From Thoreauomyces humboldtii (lineage: Eukaryota; Chytridiomycota; Chytridiomycetes; Spizellomycetales; Powellomycetaceae): a stretch of 12,976 nucleotides of DNA. Positions 1 through 9,000 of the stretch are shown in pieces; positions within the stretch are counted from its first letter, which is position 1; every line of letters starts with the position of its first letter. The stretch covers positions 1 to 12,976 of the forward strand of contig JADGJA010000665.1 of NCBI GenBank assembly GCA_027596035.1. The letters are read 5' to 3'. The position numbers were made by a program, and so were the translations under genes. The notes beneath the pieces are model-generated. The model was not told the DNA's origin. It made no database searches and saw nothing but the letters and a program-made list of their open reading frames with translations.

Positions 1-3000
1 CCCCTTCCCCCCTCCGCCTCCTCCTCCTCCTCCTCCGGAGAGAGTGGATGGGACCAAGGAACACGCGGAGGGGGGAAGGGGAGGCGTGCTTCCGTTGATC
101 ATGCTGGGCGGCGTGGCGACGCTCAGGCTCGTCCGACTAGTCTTGACAGTGGCCAGCGTCTGCATCGTCGCATTGGACTCCACGCTCGACATCGATTCCT
201 CCGATGTGCGACGGGTAACGCTGTTGCATGGGTCGAGACCGCGTTTAACCGTCTTTTCCCACGCGCGGTGCGACCGTTCCGCGTCGAGTTTCTCAGCGGG
301 TGACAGGTGTGCGTCGTACTTGGAAACCGGCGGCGGGGTCGTGAGCTTATCATACTGCGCTTGTCGTATCAGCGCACCCTGACAAAAGGGAAATCAAAGT
401 CAGGGGGGATAAGAAACCCGCGCTTTGCACTCGGGTCCCTTCTCACCTCAAAAGCTACGTCCGCGATGGCACGCTTGACATTGGCCCCCACGATCCCCCA
501 TTTTGGTATATCCGCGATGGGTTCCCCGGCCACCATCCTGTCCTCTCCACCACCTCTCCGATGGTGTCTCAGGAAGCCTTTCCCCGAAGCCAGCACCCTC
601 CTGAATTTTCCCTGTTCTTGCAACGTCCTCGACATGCTTCCAGTCTGATAGAGCCGGGATGGAAGCCTCCTCAGCATCGAATCCATCTGCGCCATGGCCG
701 AAACGAGCTTCTCGGCCTCGCTAACCGCGCCATCGGCTTGCGAAAAGTCTCCCAGCACACGGTACAGCCCAGCGGCCGTAAGCCACATGCAAACGAAGAG
801 GTCGTGGGCTCGGAAGCGGTAGACATCGCTCAAAGATGCGGTGGAAGGGGATGAGGAGAAGCCGTTGGAAACTCCCGTCTCTTTAGAGCGCACGGAGGTT
901 CCTTTGGAGCGTCGAGACGATGCTTGTGAGCGCACGCTGCCTATTCCTGCTGGTACGGGATCGTTGAGGCAAGCTTTCAAGCCAAACGACCTTCGCTCAG
1001 TAGTCTTACCTTTAAGGTTGCCAACAGCTGTAGGAACCTCGAGGAAGGCAGGCGGGCTTGAATGAGTCTCAGCAGGTTGAACTACTGGTGCAGAAGCAGG
1101 GGCTGAGACTGCTGCGCCGTTCACTCCTTCTGCAGAGCTAGTAACGGAACCATACGAGTCGCCGCCGCTTCCAAACTTAGAGCTCGCCTCGTTTACGAAA
1201 TCGACAGGGCCGAACAGCTTGCGAGCCAACGTCATGATGGTCTTCAAGGTTGTTAGCGCAGTGGCAGGTCCGAGATGGTAGGCTTCGATGGCAACCTGCG
1301 TCAGGCTGAGGCTACGAGAGTGGGAAGAACTACTATCAGCAACGGCTCCTTGCAAGAAAGCTTCTTAGACGCGATGCGCACGTACTTTAGGAGGTCCTCT
1401 TTCTCCATTAGATCCACCGCGTCCCAAGACCACTTTACTCCGGACGCGGCGCCCGGAATGGTGAGAATGTCGGAAGGTATGGCGGTGCTTTCGGCCCGAG
1501 CTATGCATTCCTTAATGCCGATCTCGCAAACTTTGAGCGCCTGTGCGTACTCTTTCTTCGCTCCAAGAAGTAGTGCAAGCATGTTCCATGATGGTGCGTA
1601 CGTCTTGTTGTGCTCAAGTGACTCTTTTATACGGATGATCCCTTGAGAGATCTATGATCACAGGAAGATGGGTGTGAGGGTTTGAGCCAGGTAACGTCCT
1701 TTAGATCGTCCATCAATATACCTCTCCAGCCTCGGCGAGTTGCATCGCCCTTTGATACAAGACTTCCCAACTGGTGGGATTCAACTGCTTTGCTCGTTTC
1801 GTAGCGTCTAACGCGCGCTTCTGGTATTCGCGCCGTAGCTGACTATCTCGCACTGAACGCTTTATTATTAGCCGACGCACACTTACATATAGGTTCGCAG
1901 CGCATGCAGGACGCCTGCGCTCACCTTCCTGAGCCACTTCATTGCACATGACTCCAAGTGCCCGGTACGCAATGTGCTGTAATGTGGGCAGTTGGCTTCC
2001 GCATGAAGATCCGTGATGATCGAGGAGTTCCACGGCGCGATCCGCGTACCCCACAGCGCGCATAAGCTGGGGTGAAGAGACAGTATCAGCTCCGAACACC
2101 ACGATTACACGCTCCCGATAAGTACAGCGCTCACCTTATCCTCGTCCCCCTCCGAATTATGCGATAGCATGCGTATACCAGCAAGCAGCACTCCGACCAC
2201 ATCCACGATCCTCTCCCCATCCAAAACATCGATAACCGTCGCTGCAAACGGGCCACCTGCCGCGCTTTGCACTCCCGCAGGCACAGAGTCCGCTCTCAGA
2301 ACGTCGTGGAGTTGCTCCCTCAACTGCTCCCCAACGGGGACCGCTGCCGCCAGTTTTTCAGCCTGAGAATCCGCCCTAGACCTCCGCGCCGCCACATCCT
2401 GTGCTTCGTCCAGAGCCGAGTCTTCCGTTGGCACGGCGGACGGTGGAGGGGTGTGCAACTGCCCCATCGACCGCCTCAAATCGATCATACTCTCCCTTTC
2501 AAGCTTCACTTCGACCTGAAGCTTCTTATCTTGCTCCAGTCGAGCTTTGTACTGTTTGTCCCAGTAAAAGACGTATGACTCCATGGCAGCCTCCGCCTCC
2601 GTTTTTTCATCGTCCGGCATATTGTCTCCAAACTGGCTGATAAGGGACACGAATGTGTGCGTCATATAGCGAAGCATACGCATAGAGTGGAACGTATGCT
2701 TCGTGCCTCGATAAAGGCTCTGAATGAGCCGATAATGTCGATCCGCGATGTCGCCCAAAGACTCATCCGAAGCGGTATACGTTTCTACAAACACATTCCA
2801 GTCGTAGCTCTCCATGACACGAATGTGTCGCTCGACTTCCATGGGTTTTACGTCTTCCCCGCGCGGGAAGGGGAGTACGGTTGTGACCAGTGTCTCGTAG
2901 TAAGGAAGGACCTGCCTCATCTCAGTACGAGCCTCCGTGGAGATCGTGCTAGGAATGCGCTTGGCAGGTATCCCAGATAGCGGCAGTGGCGGGAGGGCAT

Positions 3001-4147
3001 CCGCTCTGACTCCTGCAAGCAGCCGCAGGTAGCATCCCACTACCGCAATCTTTGAGAAAAGCTGGTATTTGTCAGCTGTGGTCTTCAGCCGGAAAACATA
3101 CGTTCGAGCTGCTGCGATGGCAGATTGAGTGTGTCTACAAGAACCAAACTACTTCTTAGACAGGGAGCTTCCCCGGGCGAAAGGAACGTTCACGTACGTA
3201 CCCCAGTTTTGCTGCTAGAAGCGTATGAAAGTGGTGAGACGACTCGAACCATCGCATCCACTGGTCCATATCTGGGAGCGGAAGGTGTCGGTTCCGCTCG
3301 GGTATTGGCATTTGAGTGTTGCTATGCTTCGCATAAAACGCTACGGCGCGGGCGGAGTAAACGTAGGCCTCCGCATCCATCGATGCCATGTGCAATGCCA
3401 TGGCTAAGAAGGTAGGAAGCAGGAGTATGAGAAAGAGTTGCTCACTACGGTTCGCCGAAACCACTCTGCCAACCTTTAACGGTGAGACCCGCCAGAAGCA
3501 TAACTTTAGTATATGGCCGTACGTCGCTTGCTACCGTCTCAGCCTCCCCGAATTCGAATGGGTGAACGAGTATCAGAGCCTCGGAAGTCCTTCCGCACTG
3601 CAGTTCTGCCCACGCGATGATGGTATGCGCTTGCTGAAGGAAGATGCGCATCGAACGCCGGGTAAGACCTCAAGTCGTCTTCTATGGTCTCCAACATGCG
3701 AAAGCCGAACCTGGATTTCAAACACGGATAATTCGCCTGCATCAGCCTTTGCTTTGTCGATGGCCATCTTCAGGTAGTTGATGGCTCCTTCGGTCATCCC
3801 CTTTGTCTGCTCCCTGACGCCCTCGGGCAAAGGGAGGAAGATATGCCCTCCGTTGGCCAGCCCATTGTCCACATGCACATCAATCTGCAGAGCATGTCGC
3901 ATTGCAGTATTTAAGAGCGATTCGCCGATCGTCAGGTATTCGTAGCCTTGATGTTCGTCAACGTCAGTCTTCAAGCGAAATGTGTCGGTCACCAAGAATG
4001 CGTTTACGACTCACTGGACCCAGAAGGACCGTGCTTTGCGCACTTTTTCTTCGTCCTCTGCTCGACCATCGTCCACTGGCCCTTGTATCTGTACACATCG
4101 ATGTCGGTCTGGACGGAGAGGAACTTTGGGGTTGGAGCGGGAGCCAT
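1..4147 (-). CDS. YPP1: YPP1/TTC7-like TPR scaffold of the Stt4 PI4-kinase complex, 3' end outside window
   Basis: Ypp1/TTC7 proteins are helical TPR scaffolds that, with Efr3, hold PI 4-kinase Stt4 (PI4KA) at the plasma membrane to make PI4P. Modelled exons, minus strand: 4147-4015, 3946-3711, 3633-3474, 3403-3202, 3134-2135, 2066-1925, 1852-1722, 1651-1386, 1311-447, 378-<1. All junctions keep phase, giving at least 1171 residues. Family-like parts in order: an N-terminal helix (QTDIDVYRYKGQW), a helical block with LYRGTKHTFHSMRMLRY, TPR-like RAKQLNPTSWEVLYQRAMQL, then SWNMLALLLGAKKEYAQAL, then MWLTAAGLYRVLGDFSQADG. Disordered Ser/Arg/Pro-rich inserts separate the helical blocks (about 860-1190 and 1-340). 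The start at 4147 has A at -3. The last TPRs and the stop lie left of the window. Donors at 3710 (GTTCGG) and 3473 (GTTGGC) are weak. Family assignment rests on remembered patterns, not a search. Confidence 0.72.
11..36. repeat. CTC/TCC trinucleotide microsatellite
   Basis: An imperfect run of CTC/TCC units at the left edge. In the open minus-strand frame of the last YPP1 exon it reads as a string of arginines; in the other two frames it would read poly-Glu or poly-Gly. It lies in a low-complexity part of the protein, or in an undetected intron just beyond it. Confidence 0.75.
379..446 (-). other. YPP1 intron 9
   Basis: A 68-nt intron with donor GTGAGA at 446, branch-like CTGAC, and a pyrimidine-rich acceptor ending TTTTGTCAG at 379. 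Splicing joins ...ADVAFE to GALIRQAQYD in phase 0. Without it the upstream exon frame stops soon after. The final in-window exon is then open from 378 to the window edge. Confidence 0.75.
947..1009 (-). other. Possible optional in-frame intron in YPP1
   Basis: A 63-nt stretch inside the large ninth exon starts with consensus donor GTAAGA (1009) and ends CAG (947), with CTCAAC as a possible branch site. It is a multiple of three and has no stop, so both spliced and unspliced forms keep the frame. Splicing would join NLK to GIGSVRSQ. It lies in a Ser/Arg-rich linker, where loss of 21 residues would be tolerated. I kept it as coding in the main model. Confidence 0.4.
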
Positions 4148-5081
4148 TGTAGCGGAGCGGGACGCGCGGCGGGGAGGTGAAGCCGCGTTCTTCTAGGGGG
4201 ATGAAGGCGCTATGTTGAACGCCTGAGGATGACGACGAGTCCCGCAAAGGAAGGATATGTATGTGGGGTCTCTCTTCTCCTCAGCCTCTGCTAAGTCCAG
4301 CCACCACGGTGCAGGGGGAAGGCCGAGAGGGGGAATGACGGCCTTTGGGATGAGGAACGCCGACGGACACTTTCGACATCACCACCCACCTCTTTCCTGA
4401 CAGCGGCCAAAGAACGGTCAGGGCGGCCAACAACATACCGGTGCAGAGACGGCACTCTTGAACCCTGACCTACAGTAGACCTAGTCCAGCCATGGGTGGA
4501 CGTGGCTGTTGCTCCGTACTCGAGCGCTGCACTGCCTTCATGCAGAAGGAACCTTCAGAGAAAGCTACAACACCTGTTTCTCGCTCCGTCAGCCTCACGG
4601 GCCGCGCCAGTGGACAGACGAGAACGTCTCCGGCAAGCCGGACAAGTTTGCCGGACCCGTCTGGCCGATACAGTAACACATCGGGTTTCCCGGCGCATTT
4701 ACGTGGCAAAGTATCGTCACGGTCGCTGTCGACGGCAACAGCAACGCATTGTACATACCCCACTTCCCGAAACCGAGCCCCGATATTCCCATGTCCCCCG
4801 TCACCCAGCAGCAGTGAAAGCATGCTCATGAGCTCCGAAACGCTTAAGTAGTAGGTACCGGGCAACATGTTACCGAAAGCCGACCTACCGAAGGGCGCTT
4901 GCTACTTGAAAACGTCAGGATCCAGCGATTAGGAGCATAAGAGTTACAGGCGCTTCAAAGCGTTCGGGTGACCGTTCTTCTCTGAAGCGGTCTGCACGCG
5001 CTGATCTAGCCTGTGAGGGGGGGATTTGAGGGCCACATGGGTGGTCCAGCACTTTGACGGCAACTCAAGACTGAAGAACAA
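4148..5081. other. Intergenic region between YPP1 5' end and TACO1 3' end
   Basis: This 934-bp stretch must hold the YPP1 promoter and 5' UTR and the TACO1 3' UTR, since both genes run on the minus strand. No TATA box or clear poly(A) signal stands out. Small local repeats are present: CGGCCAA occurs twice at about 4405-4431, a GCCGG-rich inverted segment lies near 4630-4655, and CGCTTCAAAGCG lies near 4952. No tRNA fold was found. The only sizeable reading frames overlap each other at 4470-4868. Confidence 0.6.
4470..4868 (-). CDS. Unrecognised ORF, 132 codons, doubtful
   Basis: An ATG-to-stop frame without introns, lying between YPP1 and TACO1 in the same orientation. The predicted protein has a hydrophobic N-terminal helix-like part (ELMSMLSLLLGDGGHGN), a central mixed part with VQCVAVAVDSDRDD, and a C-terminal part rich in R, P and Q. 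I do not recognise any family. A plus-strand frame of similar length (4492-4851) overlaps it, so openness alone is weak evidence. It may be a real small gene, a fragment of a spliced gene, or chance. Confidence 0.2.
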   Translation of the reverse strand: MLPGTYYLSVSELMSMLSLLLGDGGHGNIGARFREVGYVQCVAVAVDSDRDDTLPRKCAGKPDVLLYRPDGSGKLVRLAGDVLVCPLARPVRLTERETGVVAFSEGSFCMKAVQRSSTEQQPRPPMAGLGLL

Positions 5082-5991
5082 TCAGGATGCATTGTGGTGC
5101 ACTCGCACTACATCATCTCGGTTTTCCAGGACTTCAAGGAGCGCCGCAAACTCCTCATTGTCGCTGTCCGGAATGTCCACCTTCTCTTCACTAATGTATG
5201 CCGCTTCAAACTCTCGCATCTCATATCCATACTGGGTGAGCCGCCTTGTGACGTTCAGCACGTCCCTGACGCCGCAAAGAACTTCAATCGTGCCTTCTTC
5301 CTCGTCTACATGCGCAATGTCCTCGACCTCTGCGTCGATGGCGTTCTCTTCCAACAGGGCAAGTGAATGCCCGGATGTTCCAGAGGAAAACACCACGCGC
5401 CCCGACTTTCGAAAGAGGTACGCGACGGGTGTGATGCTAGCTCCACGCTTTCCCAGCAAGTGGCGGATCTCAGCGTGCGTACGGTTTTTGTTGTCGGTCA
5501 ACGCTTCGATGATGAGAGCGACTCCAGGCGGGGCAAGCGCTTCATATGTGCTCGTGTGAAGGTCAGCTTCCGCGGGTCCGCTTCCGGTCGCCTTTTTCAG
5601 AGCTGCTTCGATGGTTGCTTTCGGCACCTGATGCGCCCGTGCCAACTGCAGAGCAGTGGCGAGGAGAAGGTTGTGACTGGGGTCGCTCTCGCCCCCACCG
5701 GCCTTCACTGATGATATGATTTGGCGTGTGATTTTCGAGGTTTGATGGCCCCTTTGAGTATCGTTTGCCCCCTTCGCTCGTTTGATCTTCGACCACTTGT
5801 TGTCTGTGAGTGTGGGAACGTGAGAAGTACTGTGTTTGAGTTGCGAAGTTCTCAGACTTACGTCCAGCATGACGAACTTGCGAATGCCTGAGGCAACCCG
5901 AATTTTGGGCGAGCACATCGGTGAAGGTCGTGCGTTGGAGACGGAGCTGCGAAGCGAGGCACAGCCCTTTCGCTATTGGGGGTCGAAGCAT
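5082..5991 (-). CDS. TACO1: YebC/TACO1-family mitochondrial translational activator
   Basis: This family (bacterial YebC, human TACO1, yeast Dpc29) acts in mitochondria to help ribosomes translate mtDNA-encoded mRNAs; human TACO1 is needed for COX1. Exons are 5991-5862 and 5803-5082, giving 283 residues, about the family's usual length. The first exon encodes an Arg-rich presequence (MLRPPIAKGLCLASQLRLQR...) that looks like a mitochondrial targeting signal. Splicing recreates the hallmark start of the mature domain, HAGHNKWSKIKRAKGAND, then KAGGGESDP, VPKATIEAALKKATG and the C-terminal LLEVLENRDDVVRVHHN. The start has a good context (ATCACCATGC). The gene is head-to-head with the PEX8-like gene, 64 bp away. 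The family call is firm; the exact mitochondrial target mRNA cannot be read from sequence. Confidence 0.93.
5804..5861 (-). other. TACO1 intron
   Basis: A 58-nt intron with consensus donor GTAAGT at 5861 and acceptor CTCACAG at 5804. Its removal joins the presequence exon to the YebC domain in phase 1 and restores the His of AGHNKWSK, which is a strong check on the junction. Confidence 0.92.
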
Positions 5992-6055
5992 GGTGATGGC
6001 AGGAGGTTACGGCTTTCCGGGAGATTTGTTCTGAGCAGATCTACAAGACGTCAAG
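5992..6055. promoter_or_regulatory. 64-bp divergent promoter between TACO1 and PEX8-like gene
   Basis: The two start codons (5991 minus, 6056 plus) face away from each other with 64 bp between them. No TATA box is visible. A GACGTCA motif, one base short of the CRE/ATF octamer TGACGTCA, lies at 6047-6053, right before the plus-strand ATG. Both ATGs have A at -3. The core promoter of each gene may reach into the coding part of the other. Confidence 0.6.
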
Positions 6056-9000
6056 ATGTCTGAAAGTCAACATGGGACGGCATGGGCGAAGTCATTTGGC
6101 ATTCCGTACAATAAGAATACGTACGCTTAGAAAGACCGGAGGTCAGACATAGGGGAAGAGTTCTGATTCTCGATGTTCGATCTTTAGAGAAGTAGAAGGC
6201 TTGCTGGGCTGGCTGGCGGACCTTCTCCTTCAAGGAGGCTCCACCACACTGTCCTGGCCCATCTTCGTCGATGGGGCTCCAGCCATTAGGAAAGGTAAGG
6301 GCATGACCCGAAGTAGAGTGCAGGGATGCAGCAAGGCGGGAAAGCTTCATATCTAAACCTTTTGCAGACGGTCGTTGCCCAAATATCACCTATGTCGCAA
6401 ACCCCTTCCAGAATGTCATCAACACCTTGAGTAGTAAGCTTGATGCGTCTCGCTTCACATGGAGGAACATTGCCAAGTACCTGGCCAGTGGAGAGTCGCT
6501 CTTCTCGGAAAGGTAGACATGTGCTTCCTGCGTCCACTTACTGAGATTGCGCTCATCGATATGCAGCGTTAAAGCCAAACCAGCAGATTTCGATGCACTG
6601 GAACTTTTGGTTCTTGTGATGGCATATATAACAGCGTTCGGGCAGCCGCCGGTTGATCGAGAACATATTCGCCGCACGATGGACCCGATACTGGAGCTAA
6701 TATCTACCAGGGTAAAGCAGATCGGCATGCTGAGATTGATGAACTCGCTGCTTACCGAAACCCCTTTTCTTAGCGACTACATGCTCGCTCAGGTGCGGCC
6801 ATACCATGTGACCTGTGGTATGACGCATTCGAAAAGAGGAACTTCCGCTTCAATACCCTCGTCGGCGATGACTCGAGATCAAGGTATGAATCAAAGACTT
6901 GACTCGGTCAATCATGCCCCGAGGTTAATAGGAATACTTTGTTAGCAATCTCATTATGAACCAGATTTTGGAATGCATACGTCTGCGGAATCTTCCCGCC
7001 AGTATCGTGCAGCCGACAGCAGCTGGAGCTCAGAATGGTGTCGACACACAGCTCCTCGGACAACTTCTATCTTGCAGCCTATATACAGTCCTGGAGTTTG
7101 CCGGCATTAGCCTGTACATTGTACGTTCGCGATGTTGTAATGGAGCTTGGATATCCATCTGATCAGCAGCCTTCTAGACCGCAGAAAATGTGAGGCTACT
7201 TGCTAACTATAGCAGTCAGCTCCCTGCATCCTGGTTTTTGCCGGAACTGGTTCGTGGTGCTCTGGAGGTGGCTAAACAAGCCGAAACTCTTGGCGGCGCC
7301 TATGGTTCTCGAACTACGACAGCAAGTGTGCAGTTGATGGCTTCTTGGGTCCGGAAGTCAGGTCCTTTTTTTTTAGCGTTTACTTGAGTGAAATCTCGGT
7401 GCGATTACTTACACGGGCCATCTCTTATACGCTTGGCAGATATATCTCAGCAACCCGGTCTCTCAGTAGCTACCATGACTATGCTTGCAACGACTGTTCG
7501 ACACGCTGTGGCTGCGACTGACGCCAATGCGGAAGTCATAACGCATTGCATCGTGGGTATCTGCTATTCAATTGGTGAGTTAGCTTCCATATAGGTTTAG
7601 GAAACATTTGACTGACCAACGGGTGACAGGCAGACTGCCCCTCGAAAGTGATATCCTTGCGTTAGAAACGCTGTGCCTCGCTCTGCAGAGGTTCCTAGCA
7701 TTGGGGTACGTGTTGCACGCCTAACTCCATCCAACCTGCATCTTACCCAATCAAAATACTAGGTCGTCTCAACAGAACACGGTGTACGCCAGCCTTGCCT
7801 ATCTGATGAAGTCGCTTCCATCCGCACCGCTTGCCGTTGTCAGCACCGCCCTTCTTCGCGCTCATGCGCTCTCGGTGCACACAAGCTCGTTCGAGCGCGG
7901 CATGAGCTTAATGTATTTCTACCAGTACGTGACGCTACTCGTAATGGAAGAAAGTGTGGTAGTCGCAAGGAAACCGAAGACTACTTGGAAGATATGGTCA
8001 TCGGCCCCCGCCGATCCTATGCTAGATCCAGTGGACGCCTTGAATGTCCTGGTACTAAGCATTGGTGACTTGAGATCCTCGGCTGAAGCAGACATTGGTA
8101 TGTTGCAAATCATATGGAATGGTGAGGGAACAAGGCTCTCACATCCCATGACTTCACTTAGGCATTCGAAGCATGACGTTGCTCGCTCTCGTTGGTTCCT
8201 TGTAAGTCGCTGTGCTGTTGCTGCATATGTCGCAAAAGTTGTCGGTAACTAACCTGAAATCTTATACCAGACTTGGAGTCGAGCAATACACGTCGGAAAG
8301 CGCAGAGAAGGGACGAACTGTCTCAAAAGCTCTGCTGAATGTTCGAAAAACCCTTCACCGAAAAGTCGTTCTTCAGTTAGCGACGGATCCTGTGGGCTTG
8401 AATGTCTTTTCCGCCGACCCTGGTGAACACAGTACGTTATTTTTCTCTCGGCAGACATGCTGAAACCAATCTCATACGTCGGGCGGCCTAGTATATGCCC
8501 AAGCTATTGTTTGCACTGCGGCACAGGTTCTGAGCACTATGCAGGAGGATGAGTTGGACAGGGTAGCAGTCGACTGGCAGGTATGCTGAATTTCTGATCT
8601 CCGTCGTATACGCGCTTTTCGACTAACGAACTGCTTGGAAAGCCCTTGCTTTCCTTAGTTACTGACGTTATCCTGACGTATCCTGAAGCGCTCTTCCTGG
8701 GCGATGGGTTCCTGTCAGAGTACGGATCGGATATTTCAAGTGAAGGCCTAGCTGTCTCCTCGCCAAAGGCTAGGCTCGATTTGAAGGTCGGCAAAGACAC
8801 GCAAAAGCCGCTCTACTCGTCACTGGGAAAGATCTCAAAGGTTGCAGGCGCCTTACTCGCCATGCAGTGGGAGCGCGGTCATTACGCCGAAGTTGTGAGC
8901 GTTCTTGATCGGTAATGATCAATTGTTACGAGTAAGCTGTATCTGGTGCTAACTCGCCTTTCTTTTAGCATATCTCAATTCTTTGAGGTACTGCAGGATG

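Noticed and set aside
3062..3101. Intron-like 40 nt in YPP1 exon 5 (GTATGT donor, GCTGAC, CAG)
   Set aside because: Splicing it shifts the frame to a stop within a few codons, whereas the unspliced frame continues for about 300 family-like residues. The length is also far below the local intron range.
4900..5040. Possible tRNA or structured RNA around short inverted repeats (CGCTTCAAAGCG)
   Set aside because: No T-loop consensus, anticodon arm or cloverleaf could be drawn on either strand.
5026..5559. Plus-strand ORF of 177 codons over TACO1
   Set aside because: It is antisense to the conserved YebC domain, Ser-rich, with no recognisable domain.
6712..6945. Apparent frameshift in the PEX8-like gene near 6790
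   Set aside because: The apparent shift disappears with an intron at 6712-6773 (GTAAAG ... CCCCTTTTCTTAG), which joins the frames in phase.
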